From the NCBI RefSeq assembly GCF_023657595.1, contig NZ_CP098323.1, forward strand, positions 830,001 through 894,000: 64,000 nt of DNA, in the 5' to 3' direction. Origin of the DNA: Cytobacillus firmus. Its GTDB lineage: Bacteria; Bacillota; Bacilli; Bacillales; Cytobacillaceae. Made by a program: the position numbers and the translations under genes. Each line of letters opens with the position of its first letter. Position 1 is the stretch's first letter. Below the pieces are notes generated by a model. That model was not told the DNA's origin. It searched no databases and saw only the letters and a program-made list of their open reading frames with translations. Shown piece after piece: positions 17,011 to 25,010 of this stretch.

Positions 17011-18534
17011 ATGGAGAAACATTTAGAACGGATTCGCGATAGCCGCCTGCGTGACCGGGTAGTTACACCTGAAGAAGCAGCATCCTGGATTCAGGATGGC
17101 ATGACTCTGGGGCTAAGCGGCTTTACACGTGCAGGTGATGTGAAAGCGGTGCCATTTGCGCTCGCAGACCGTGCCAAACATGAGAGTTTTAAAGTGAATG
17201 TCTACACGGGCGCTTCTTTGGGATCTGATGTGGATAAGCTTTTTGCGGAAGCAGGGATTTTGGGAAAAAGGCTGCCATTTCAGGCCGATCCGACCATGAG
17301 AAAAGGGATTAACCAGGGGGATTTTCTATTTGTCGATCAGCATTTATCCCACACGGCAGAGCTTATCCGCGCTAATGTCATGGATCCTATTGATTTCGCT
17401 ATTTTGGAAGCGGTTTCTATCTCGGAGGACGGGCTGATCATTCCGTCTACTTCTATCGGAAACTCACTGTCTTTCGCTGAAAATGCGAGACATATCATTG
17501 TTGAAATCAATTTGGCCCAATCCGCACAGCTGGAAGGATTGCATGATTTATATGAACCTGGCAGGCAGGGGGAGCGTAATCCGATCCCGCTGACGAAAGC
17601 GGACGACCGTATCGGCACTCCAGGAATTAATGTGGATCTGGATAAGGTGAGGGGAATCGTATTCACGAATCAGCAGGACTCGCCTTCGACGATCGTGCCG
17701 CCGGATGAAGAAACCGCCATCATGGCACAGCATCTGCTTCAGTTTCTCCGCGGGGAAATTGCAGCAGGAAGGCTGACAAATAGCCTTGCACCGCTGCAGT
17801 CGGGGATCGGATCTGTGGCGAATGCCGTGCTTCATGGAATGCTTGACTCTGAGTTTGAGAATCTGGAAGTCTATTCAGAAGTGCTTCAGGATGCCGTATT
17901 TGATTTGATGGATGCCGGAAAGGTGAACTTTGCTTCCTGCTGTTCTATCACACTATCAGATGAAAAGATGAAAGAGGTTTTCACGAACTTTGACCGGTAC
18001 AGGGACCGCTTAATCATGCGTCCTCAGGAGATTTCCAACCATCCTGAAATCATCCGCCGCCTCGGCTTGATTTCGATCAATACAGCACTGGAGCTTGATA
18101 TTTATGGAAACGTGAACTCCACCCATGTCCTTGGAACGAAAATGATGAATGGCATCGGCGGATCCGGCGATTTTGCCAGAAATGCGCGACTGGCAATCTT
18201 CGTGACGAAGTCTATTGCCAAAGACGGCAAGATTTCAAGCATCGTCCCATTCGTCTCCCATGTCGACCACACCGAGCATGATGTAGATATCATTGTAACA
18301 GAACAGGGCTTTGCAGACCTGCGGGGGCTGGCTCCAAGGCAGCGCGTGGAGTTGATCATTGAAAATTGCGCACACCCGCTGTACCGCGACCAGCTTCGCA
18401 ACTATTACCGGGAAGCTCTCACAAGAGGCGGCCAAACACCGCACGTACTGGAAAAGGCACTCTCCTGGCACACAGACTTTGCAAAAAATGGAACCATGCT
18501 GAAAGAAACAGCGGCAGCTTCTGCCCGTCAGTGA
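17011..18534 (+). CDS. Acetyl-CoA hydrolase / succinyl-CoA:acetate CoA-transferase family
   Basis: With the ATG at 17011 (AAAGGGG nine bases upstream) the protein is 507 aa, the usual family length. It has the class I CoA-transferase fold: CoA-binding GIGSVANAVLHGM, the GGSGDFARNARLAIF loop, and the catalytic glutamate in VTEQGFADLRGLAPRQR. Enzymes of this group move CoA between succinate, acetate and related acids, or hydrolyse acetyl-CoA. A LytTR regulator sits upstream. This fits acetate overflow or re-use in a window rich in organic-acid functions. Confidence 0.9.
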   Translation: MEKHLERIRDSRLRDRVVTPEEAASWIQDGMTLGLSGFTRAGDVKAVPFALADRAKHESFKVNVYTGASLGSDVDKLFAEAGILGKRLPFQADPTMRKGINQGDFLFVDQHLSHTAELIRANVMDPIDFAILEAVSISEDGLIIPSTSIGNSLSFAENARHIIVEINLAQSAQLEGLHDLYEPGRQGERNPIPLTKADDRIGTPGINVDLDKVRGIVFTNQQDSPSTIVPPDEETAIMAQHLLQFLRGEIAAGRLTNSLAPLQSGIGSVANAVLHGMLDSEFENLEVYSEVLQDAVFDLMDAGKVNFASCCSITLSDEKMKEVFTNFDRYRDRLIMRPQEISNHPEIIRRLGLISINTALELDIYGNVNSTHVLGTKMMNGIGGSGDFARNARLAIFVTKSIAKDGKISSIVPFVSHVDHTEHDVDIIVTEQGFADLRGLAPRQRVELIIENCAHPLYRDQLRNYYREALTRGGQTPHVLEKALSWHTDFAKNGTMLKETAAASARQ

Positions 18535-18541
18535 AGAGATG

Positions 18542-18590
18542 GTGACAGGCACCTATACCACTTCATCCAAGCGGTATAGGTACCTGTCAC
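18542..18590. repeat. 49-bp palindromic repeat, copy 1
   Basis: GTGACAGGCACCTATACCACTT pairs with its near-complement on the right, leaving a five-base CATCC loop and a few mismatches. TTTT follows, so it probably works as the terminator of the CoA-transferase gene. Two sister copies of exactly the same length are at 19841 and 24943. Confidence 0.9.
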
Positions 18591-18639
18591 TTTTAATGTT
18601 ACAATGATAGCTATACTAACAAAATGATTGGGTGAATTT

Positions 18640-19833
18640 ATGAGTAATGCTATCAAATTAATCGCGGCTTCTAAATATAAGAATAGTTTTAGGGATGGCT
18701 ATCCGCTTGTGACGGAGGAGTCGGTGCTGCGGATTCCGAATGGCATCAAAGAGGGTGCGGTCATTGAGCTGACCGACGAGAGCGGCCGGTTTATCGGCAA
18801 AGGATATTATGGAAAGCAGAATAAAGGCAGGGGCTGGATACTGTCGCGAAATCCTCAGGAAAACTTTGATGAAGCATTTTTTGCGAAGAAATTCCAAGAA
18901 GCGTTAAGGAGACGGGAAGCTCTATTCCGTGATCCCGATACAACCGCTTTTCGGGTTTTTAATGGAGAAGGAGACGGAATCGGAGGCATCACGATTGATT
19001 ATTATGATGGCTTTTATGTGATCAGCTGGTACAGTGAAGGCATTTATACGTTCAGGGATACGGTGATTCAGGCATTCATGAACAGTGCTGATGTAAAAGG
19101 ATTGTATGAAAAGAAACGGTTTGCTGTAAAAGGCACTTATATAGAGGACGATGATTTTGCGGCAGGAGAGCGGGCCTCTTTTCCGCTGATGGTGAAGGAG
19201 AATGGAATCAGCTTTCCCATTTATCTGAATGATGGCGCCATGGTAGGTGTATTCCTTGATCAGAGGCATGTCCGGAAGACGATCAGGGACAAGTATGCAA
19301 AAGGAAAAACGGTCCTGAATACGTTCTCTTATACAGGCGCTTTTTCAGCTGCTGCCGCATTAGGGGGAGCAGTGAAAACAACCAGTGTCGACCTTGCCAA
19401 CCGCAGCAAAAGCAAAACCATTGAAATGTTCAGCGTCAACTGCATTGATTTTGAGGCACAGGATATCATTGTGGAAGATGTGTTCAACTACTTCAAATAT
19501 GCTGTCCGGAAGCAGCTGGCATTTGATATGGTTATCCTGGATCCTCCAAGCTTTGCCCGTTCCAAAAAGCATACTTTCAGCGCCAGAAAAGATTATCCGG
19601 AGTTGCTTGCGCAGGCCATTCAGATCACAGAAAAAAACGGAATCATTGTGGCCTCATCCAACTGCAGCACATTCAACATGAAAAAATTCAAAGACTTTAT
19701 CAAAAAAGCATTCGCACAGACAGGTGACCGCTACAAAATCCTTGAGGAATTCACCCTTCCTGAAGACTTCCGCACCATTAAGGAATTCAAAGAAGGAGAC
19801 TACCTTAAAGTAGCATTCATACAGAAGCTGTAA
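18640..19833 (+). CDS. Class I SAM-dependent rRNA methyltransferase, RlmI-like
   Basis: A 397-aa protein with an N-terminal PUA-type RNA-binding domain (about 1-80), an EEHD-like middle region, and a C-terminal Rossmann methyltransferase domain: SAM motif VLNTFSYTGAFSAAAA (about 223-238) and catalytic LDPPSFARSK (about 301-310). RlmI-type enzymes make m5C in 23S rRNA. The start is the ATG at 18640 after GGGTGA; a TTG at 18628 is less likely. It is flanked by two copies of the 49-bp palindrome. The exact target base is inferred from family only. Confidence 0.85.
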   Translation: MSNAIKLIAASKYKNSFRDGYPLVTEESVLRIPNGIKEGAVIELTDESGRFIGKGYYGKQNKGRGWILSRNPQENFDEAFFAKKFQEALRRREALFRDPDTTAFRVFNGEGDGIGGITIDYYDGFYVISWYSEGIYTFRDTVIQAFMNSADVKGLYEKKRFAVKGTYIEDDDFAAGERASFPLMVKENGISFPIYLNDGAMVGVFLDQRHVRKTIRDKYAKGKTVLNTFSYTGAFSAAAALGGAVKTTSVDLANRSKSKTIEMFSVNCIDFEAQDIIVEDVFNYFKYAVRKQLAFDMVILDPPSFARSKKHTFSARKDYPELLAQAIQITEKNGIIVASSNCSTFNMKKFKDFIKKAFAQTGDRYKILEEFTLPEDFRTIKEFKEGDYLKVAFIQKL

Positions 19834-19840
19834 AAAAGGG

Positions 19841-19889
19841 GTGACAGGCACCTATACCACTTCAGCCAACTGGTATAGGTACCTGTCAC
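19841..19889. repeat. 49-bp palindromic repeat, copy 2 (bidirectional terminator)
   Basis: Same palindrome as at 18542, with a CAGCC loop and a CTTTTT tail. It separates the convergent methyltransferase and dctB genes, so it probably ends transcription from both sides. Confidence 0.9.
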
Positions 19890-19893
19890 CTTT

Positions 19894-20940
19894 TTATTCA
19901 TATTTACCCCGCAGTTCCTTCATCTCTTCCACCAGGTTCTTCCCGATATCCTGTGAAAAGTCTTCATAGATGGGATCCAGCACAGCTTGCCATTCCTGTT
20001 TTTCTTCCGGTGTAAGTTCATGAATCTGAATGGAGGAATTCTGCCTGATTTTTTCAAGCAGTTCTTCGTTCATGTCAAAGGCCATCCGGCTGTTCCAGGC
20101 AGTTGTTTCTTCCATCGCCTCCAGCAGAATCTTCTTTGTTTCCTCACTCTGCTCATTCCAGACCTTCCCGCTCATCATCACCACATATCCCAGATAGCCA
20201 TGATTGCTGATTGTCATATGCTTTTGCAGGTTATAAAATTTCTTTGAGTAGATATTGGAAACCGTGTTTTCTTCACCATCCACTTCACCTTCTTCCAGCA
20301 GCTTGTAAGTGGAATTGAAGGAATCCTGAATAGCCTTTGCCTTCAGGCGGCTGAATTGGGCCGATATCACATCACTTTGCATGATTCGGAAGGATTGCCC
20401 TTTCAGATCCTCGGGTTTTTGAATGGGCCCTTTATTCGTGGTGAGCTGCTTAAATCCATTTGGCCAGTGGGCGAGCCCTTTAATGCCGTCCCCTCGAAGC
20501 GAATCAAGCAGCTGCTCGCCGATATCCCCATTCAGGCCTTCAAGAGCCGCTTTGCGCGATGGGAAGGCAAAAGGCAAATCCAGCACAGCCCACTTTGGGG
20601 AAAGCATCCCAAGCTTAGAGGTGGAAGGGGCAATAAAGTGAACCTGCCCTTCCTTAAGCGCATTAATTTCTTCAATATCAGAATAGAGGCTGCCGTTTGG
20701 GAACACTTCTATTTTTATATGGCCATCCGATTTTTCGGCGACAAGCTCTGCAAATCTTTGAGCGGCAAGGCCCTTCGGCGTATTTTCAGCCACCACATGG
20801 CTGAATTTGAAGACAATTTGATCCTTAAGCCCTTCCTGGTCATCATCGTAGGGAATCTCTTCCCCCGGAAAAAAGCTTCGATAGCCAAAGAAGGCAGCCA
20901 GCAGTAAAACCATGCCGGCAAGGAGAACATAGCTTTTCAT
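19894..20940 (-). CDS. dctB: C4-dicarboxylate-binding protein DctB (DctP-type TRAP solute-binding protein)
   Basis: A 348-aa exported binding protein: signal segment at 1-20, then a DctP fold with KFSHVVAENTPKG near 41-53 and the substrate-contacting FRIMQS region. I use the ATG at 20940 because AAAAAGGAGG stands directly upstream; the longer frame is not needed. No TRAP permease accompanies it. It is divergent from dctS-dctR-dctP. In B. subtilis the DctB protein acts as a co-sensor with DctS and the symporter, and the same role is likely here. Confidence 0.87.
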   Translation of the reverse strand: MKSYVLLAGMVLLLAAFFGYRSFFPGEEIPYDDDQEGLKDQIVFKFSHVVAENTPKGLAAQRFAELVAEKSDGHIKIEVFPNGSLYSDIEEINALKEGQVHFIAPSTSKLGMLSPKWAVLDLPFAFPSRKAALEGLNGDIGEQLLDSLRGDGIKGLAHWPNGFKQLTTNKGPIQKPEDLKGQSFRIMQSDVISAQFSRLKAKAIQDSFNSTYKLLEEGEVDGEENTVSNIYSKKFYNLQKHMTISNHGYLGYVVMMSGKVWNEQSEETKKILLEAMEETTAWNSRMAFDMNEELLEKIRQNSSIQIHELTPEEKQEWQAVLDPIYEDFSQDIGKNLVEEMKELRGKYE

Positions 20941-21021
20941 TTGAATCCTCCTTTTTAAAACTATTAATGTTATCATACTTACAAGAATTCTATCCGTAAA
21001 GACAGAAGGGAGGGACCCTTT

Positions 21022-22623
21022 GTGAATCAGCTGCCCATCCGCTGGAAGATTACCATATTGTCTTATGCAGTCGTTATTTTTTCTTTATTGATTGGCGGAA
21101 TGGTCGTGATTGCAAACATCCAGGAGCAGGAAGAAAAAGAACTGAGGATACGCTCGATGAATACGGCCAGAACGGTGGCAGAGCTGTCAGATGTGAAAAA
21201 AGGAATCCTGCAGCCGCAGGGCTGGAAGACGGTTAACAAAGTTGCTGAGGAAATCCGGATTATCAATGAAACCGACTATATCGTTATCATGAATATGGAA
21301 CGTATCCGCTATTCCCATCCGGTTCGGGAGCTGATCGGCAGGCCTTCATCAGGTGAGGATGAGAAACCTGCTTTTGCCGAGCATATCTATTTTTCCAAGG
21401 CTGAGGGAGACGTCGGCACCTTTATACGCGCATTCATACCGATTAAAGATGAAAGCCTCAATCAAATCGGTGTGGTTGTTGTCGGCAATAAGATCCCTTC
21501 GATTACGGAGATTATCACAGATCTGGCAAATGAGATCAGCATCATTGTGCTTTTGACGCTCATATTTGGACTGATCGGTTCTTTAATGCTCGCCAATCAT
21601 ATTAAAAAGCAGATGTTCCAGCTGGAGCCCCATGAAATCAAACGGATGCTGGAGGAAAGGACAGCCACTTTCCACTCGATCAATGAAGGCGTAATTGCAA
21701 TCGATAACCAGGAAAACATTACGATTTTCAATGAAAAGGCAAAGAAAATTTTTAGTGTGTCCGGCAAAGTCGCAGGCAAAAAAATCAGAGACGTGCTAAA
21801 AGACACAAGGCTTCCGGAAATTGTAGAAAGTAATCGAGCCGTCTATAATGAACAGATCATTGTAAGCGGCAAGGTCATCCTGAGCACCAGAATTCCCATC
21901 CGGAAAGACAATGAGAAGATCGGAGCTGTGGCCATCTTCCAGGACCGCACGGAAGTTACGAAGCTTGCAGAAGAGCTGACCGGTGTAAAAAGCTTTGTTG
22001 AGGCGCTCAGGGTGCAGAACCATGAACATATGAACAAGCTTCATACCATTGCGGGATTGATTCAGCTCGGGAAAGCTGACAAAGCACTCCAGCTGACGTT
22101 TGATGCATCTGAAGAGCAGGAAAACCTCTCGAATTTCCTCAGCGATAAAATCAGGAACGATGCCATTGCAGGGCTTTTATTAAGCAAAGTAAGGCGCGGA
22201 AAGGAATTGGGCATCTCGGTGGTCATCGACCCAAAGAGCAGCCTCGAGGAGTTCCCGGACCGGCTGGATCACCATGATTTTGTTCTGCTTCTGGGCAATC
22301 TGATTGAAAATGCTTTCGGTGCCTTTGAGCATAGTGACCGGGAAGATCGAAAAATTGACATCAGCATTGAACAGACCGAGGAGATTTGTGCGGTGCTGGT
22401 GGAAGATAACGGCAGCGGGATAGAGGAAGCGATATTGCCGAAAATATATGAAAAAGGATTTACCGCCAATAAATCTGGCGGGACAGGCTACGGGCTTTAC
22501 CTTGTCAAACAAATTGCAGAAAAAGGCGGGGGAGCGATCGAGGTTTCAACACACAGGGATGAAGGAACCTCTTTTACAATCGTTTTTCCGATGGAATCGG
22601 AGGGAGAAACATATGGCGGTTAA
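21022..22623 (+). CDS. dctS: C4-dicarboxylate sensor histidine kinase
   Basis: A 533-aa membrane kinase of the CitA/DcuS type. It has TM1 (about 10-30), an extracytoplasmic PAS/CACHE sensor (about 35-170), TM2 (about 175-195), a cytoplasmic PAS (about 205-310), an H-box (NHEHMNKLH) and an HATPase with DNGSGIEE and GTGYGLYL. It starts at GTG after GGGAGGG. It overlaps dctR by 11 bases. Gene order with dctB and dctP matches the B. subtilis ydbEFGH locus, which senses succinate, fumarate and malate. Confidence 0.9.
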   Translation: MNQLPIRWKITILSYAVVIFSLLIGGMVVIANIQEQEEKELRIRSMNTARTVAELSDVKKGILQPQGWKTVNKVAEEIRIINETDYIVIMNMERIRYSHPVRELIGRPSSGEDEKPAFAEHIYFSKAEGDVGTFIRAFIPIKDESLNQIGVVVVGNKIPSITEIITDLANEISIIVLLTLIFGLIGSLMLANHIKKQMFQLEPHEIKRMLEERTATFHSINEGVIAIDNQENITIFNEKAKKIFSVSGKVAGKKIRDVLKDTRLPEIVESNRAVYNEQIIVSGKVILSTRIPIRKDNEKIGAVAIFQDRTEVTKLAEELTGVKSFVEALRVQNHEHMNKLHTIAGLIQLGKADKALQLTFDASEEQENLSNFLSDKIRNDAIAGLLLSKVRRGKELGISVVIDPKSSLEEFPDRLDHHDFVLLLGNLIENAFGAFEHSDREDRKIDISIEQTEEICAVLVEDNGSGIEEAILPKIYEKGFTANKSGGTGYGLYLVKQIAEKGGGAIEVSTHRDEGTSFTIVFPMESEGETYGG

Positions 22624-23299
22624 AGAAGAAATCAGTGTGCTGCTGATTGAAGATGATCCAATGGTCCAGGAAGTGAATAAGGAATTTATTGCAAGTGTGC
22701 CCGGATTTACGATCATCGCTGCGGCCGGGAATGGGGAGGAAGGCATTGCCCTGGCGAAAGAGCTGCAGCCTGACCTTGTGATTTTGGATATTTTCATGCC
22801 GAAAAAAAATGGAATCCAAACCCTGCAGGAATTCCGGAAGCAAAACCTTGATTCTGATGTCATTGTCGTATCCGCCGCAAAGGATAAGGAAACCATTAAG
22901 CTGATGCTTCAAAACGGCGCCAGGGATTATATTATCAAGCCCTTTAAGCTGAACAGGATTCAGCAGGCCCTCGAGAAATACCGCCATTACAGGGAAAGCC
23001 TGAAGGAAGCGGGCACTCTGTCACAGGAGCAGCTCGATGCTCTGCTTTATGCCAAGCAGGCGAAGAAAGAAGAAAACGTATTGCCTAAAGGGCTGAATGA
23101 ATTCACTTTAAATGAAATTACCGTATTTATGAAACAGCAGACCGAACCCCGCTCTGCCGAAGAAGTTGCGAACGGCATCGGTATTGCCAGAGTCACCGCC
23201 CGCCGCTATCTTGATTATCTGGAAAAAAGCGGTGCGATCCGGCTGGATATTCAGTACGGAGGCGTGGGCAGGCCGGTTAATCGGTATGTCATCGTTTAG
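22613..23299 (+). CDS. dctR: Response regulator of the C4-dicarboxylate system
   Basis: A 228-aa CitB-family regulator: receiver domain (about 8-125) with phosphoacceptor Asp59 in VILDIFMPKKNG, and a C-terminal helix-turn-helix (AEEVANGIGIARVTARRYLDYL without the usual NarL signature). The ATG at 22613 follows GGAGGGAGA and lies inside the end of dctS, showing translational coupling. It is expected to activate dctP when dicarboxylates are present. Confidence 0.9.
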   Translation: MAVKEEISVLLIEDDPMVQEVNKEFIASVPGFTIIAAAGNGEEGIALAKELQPDLVILDIFMPKKNGIQTLQEFRKQNLDSDVIVVSAAKDKETIKLMLQNGARDYIIKPFKLNRIQQALEKYRHYRESLKEAGTLSQEQLDALLYAKQAKKEENVLPKGLNEFTLNEITVFMKQQTEPRSAEEVANGIGIARVTARRYLDYLEKSGAIRLDIQYGGVGRPVNRYVIV

Positions 23300-23349
23300 C
23301 TGCATTCCCTGAGACCAAAATGAACAAAACATCCGTTATGACCATAAAC

Positions 23350-23378
23350 TTCTCACTTTTATCTGAAAACGCTATCAT
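23350..23378 (+). promoter_or_regulatory. dctP promoter with cre site over the -10
   Basis: TTCTCA (23350-23355) and TATCAT (23373-23378) are 17 bases apart. TGAAAACGCTATCA (23364-23377) matches the CcpA consensus TGNAARCGNWWWCA at every position and overlaps the -10, so glucose repression by steric block is expected. The weak -35 fits dependence on DctR. Confidence 0.75.
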
Positions 23379-23421
23379 TTCTAATAGAATGAATAGTTAG
23401 AAAAAAGGAGCTGAGATAAAA

Positions 23422-24711
23422 GTGAAGAAGCAGCGGATTTATAAGAATTTAACCTTTCAGGTGTTAACGGCTATTTTTATCGGTGTTATGGTCGGGCTGA
23501 TTTGGCCGGAAGTCGGAAAAGAAATGAAGCCGGTCGGCGACACCTTTATCAACGCAGTCAAAATGGTCATCGCCCCAATTATTTTCCTGACCATCGTCCT
23601 TGGAATCGCTAAAATGGGCGATATGAAAAAAGTCGGCAAAGTGGGCGGAAAAGCGTTCATCTATTTTGAGGTGGTTACTACACTTGCTTTAATGATCGGT
23701 CTGATCGTCGTTAATGTCATTAAACCAGGTGCAGGCCTGAACTTTAATGAATTGGAAAAAGGAGATGTTTCACAGTACACAGCCAATGGCGGAGAGGGCA
23801 TCAATTGGATTGAGTTTGTGACACATATTGTTCCTTCCAACATGGTAGATGCCTTTGCAAAAGGAGATATCCTGCAGGTATTATTCTTTTCTGTTCTATT
23901 TGGTGTCGGTTTGGCGGCTCTTGGGGACAAAGGCAAAATCGTCATTGAGTTTTTGGATAAGCTATCATTAGTTTTCTTTAAAATTATCGGCTATGTCATG
24001 AAGGCAGCTCCGCTTGGTGCTTTTGGCGCGATGGCCTATACAATTGGCCATTTCGGACTGGCATCACTTGTTCCGCTTGGCAAACTGATGATTTCCGTGT
24101 ACGTGACAATGTTCTTATTTATCTTTGTTGTGCTAAATATTATCTGCAAAATGTACGGATTCAGCTTATGGAATTATCTAAAGTTTATCAAAGATGAAAT
24201 ACTAATCGTATTAGGCACAAGTTCTTCAGAATCAGTGCTTCCGAGAATGATGGATAAAATGGAGCGGATCGGCTGCTCCAAATCAGTTGTGGGACTCGTC
24301 ATTCCAACAGGTTACTCCTTTAACCTGGATGGTACATCCATCTATCTGTCAATGGCAGTTGTCTTTCTTGCACAAGTATTCGGAGTGGATCTGACAATAG
24401 GCCAGCAGGTTACCATTCTATTAGTGCTCATGCTGACTTCAAAAGGTGCCGCGGGTGTAACAGGCAGCGGATTTATCGTATTGGCATCGACGCTTGCCGC
24501 CCTTCAGGTTATTCCTCTTGAAGGATTGGCGCTTCTTCTGGGTGTAGACCGCTTCATGAGTGAAGGAAGAGCAATCGTGAACCTGATCGGAAACGGAATC
24601 GCAACAATGGTTGTAGCAAAGAGTGAAAATGAATTTGATGAAAATAAGGCTAAGAAAGCCATCAGTGAAATGAAATTAATGAAGCAGGAACAGCAAAAGC
24701 AGGCAGTATAA
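23422..24711 (+). CDS. dctP: C4-dicarboxylate:cation symporter (DAACS family)
   Basis: A 429-aa polytopic transporter with DAACS hallmarks: the serine-rich re-entrant loop GTSSSESVLPRMMDKMERIG (about 271-290), PTGYSFNLDGTSIY in the following helix, and a C-terminal VDRFMSEGRAIVNLIGNG. It imports succinate, fumarate or malate with protons or sodium. The GTG start follows AAAGGAG. Its own cre-controlled promoter separates it from dctR by about 120 bases. A glutamate transporter is the alternative on family grounds, but the dctBSR context argues against that. Confidence 0.9.
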   Translation: MKKQRIYKNLTFQVLTAIFIGVMVGLIWPEVGKEMKPVGDTFINAVKMVIAPIIFLTIVLGIAKMGDMKKVGKVGGKAFIYFEVVTTLALMIGLIVVNVIKPGAGLNFNELEKGDVSQYTANGGEGINWIEFVTHIVPSNMVDAFAKGDILQVLFFSVLFGVGLAALGDKGKIVIEFLDKLSLVFFKIIGYVMKAAPLGAFGAMAYTIGHFGLASLVPLGKLMISVYVTMFLFIFVVLNIICKMYGFSLWNYLKFIKDEILIVLGTSSSESVLPRMMDKMERIGCSKSVVGLVIPTGYSFNLDGTSIYLSMAVVFLAQVFGVDLTIGQQVTILLVLMLTSKGAAGVTGSGFIVLASTLAALQVIPLEGLALLLGVDRFMSEGRAIVNLIGNGIATMVVAKSENEFDENKAKKAISEMKLMKQEQQKQAV

Positions 24712-24718
24712 ATGGAAA

Positions 24719-24748
24719 GGCCATTCCGATAAGAGGGATGGCTTTTTC
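24719..24748 (+). terminator. Rho-independent terminator of dctP
   Basis: GCCATTCC and GGGATGGC form the stem with a seven-base loop; TTTTTCTC follows. Confidence 0.85.
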
Positions 24749-24837
24749 TCATTTATTGTCGAAAATCCCACTGAGCAGACGACAATTCCTGCAGCTATTT
24801 CCCGGGAAAAATTCAGATATGTAAGTACTTCTTGTTA

Positions 24838-24861
24838 TTTCAATCAAACGTTTGATTGAAA
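24838..24861. promoter_or_regulatory. Perfect 24-bp palindrome, TetR-type operator candidate
   Basis: TTTCAATCAAAC and its exact complement GTTTGATTGAAA meet at 24849/24850 with no spacer. CAAACGTTTG-centred palindromes are typical TetR/AcrR operators. It lies about 60 bases before the likely promoter of the MFS gene at 25011. No TetR gene is in this window. Confidence 0.55.
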
Positions 24862-24920
24862 AGTAAATTGTTGAATAAACGCGAAAGGTAAACATAATTT
24901 AGAAAGTTACAAAAAATATA

Positions 24921-24929
24921 TGGTATGAT
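24921..24929 (+). promoter_or_regulatory. Extended -10 promoter candidate for the MFS gene
   Basis: TGGTATGAT contains the extended TGN element and a TATGAT -10. It is 82 bases before the GTG at 25011, so the 49-bp palindrome at 24943 would be part of the mRNA leader. Confidence 0.4.
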
Positions 24930-24942
24930 TATTTTTAAAAAA

Positions 24943-24991
24943 GTGACAGGCACCTATACCACTTGGACTAAGTGGTATAGGTGCCTGTCAC
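24943..24991. repeat. 49-bp palindromic repeat, copy 3 (perfect hairpin)
   Basis: A perfect 22-base stem with a GGACT loop. Unlike the other two copies it has no T-run after it. It lies in the leader of the MFS gene, ending seven bases before the RBS AAGAAGG. It could protect or regulate that transcript. Confidence 0.9.
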
Positions 24992-25010
24992 CGGAAAGAA
25001 GGTTCACATC

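Noticed and set aside
20941..20976. N-terminal extension of dctB
   Set aside because: The extra 12 codons would cover the AAGGAGG that serves the ATG at 20940, and the signal peptide begins there.
24757..24766. Spo0A box (TTGTCGAAAA), also seen near 59573
   Set aside because: The match is short and the sites are not in promoter positions of obvious sporulation genes; chance occurrence is likely.
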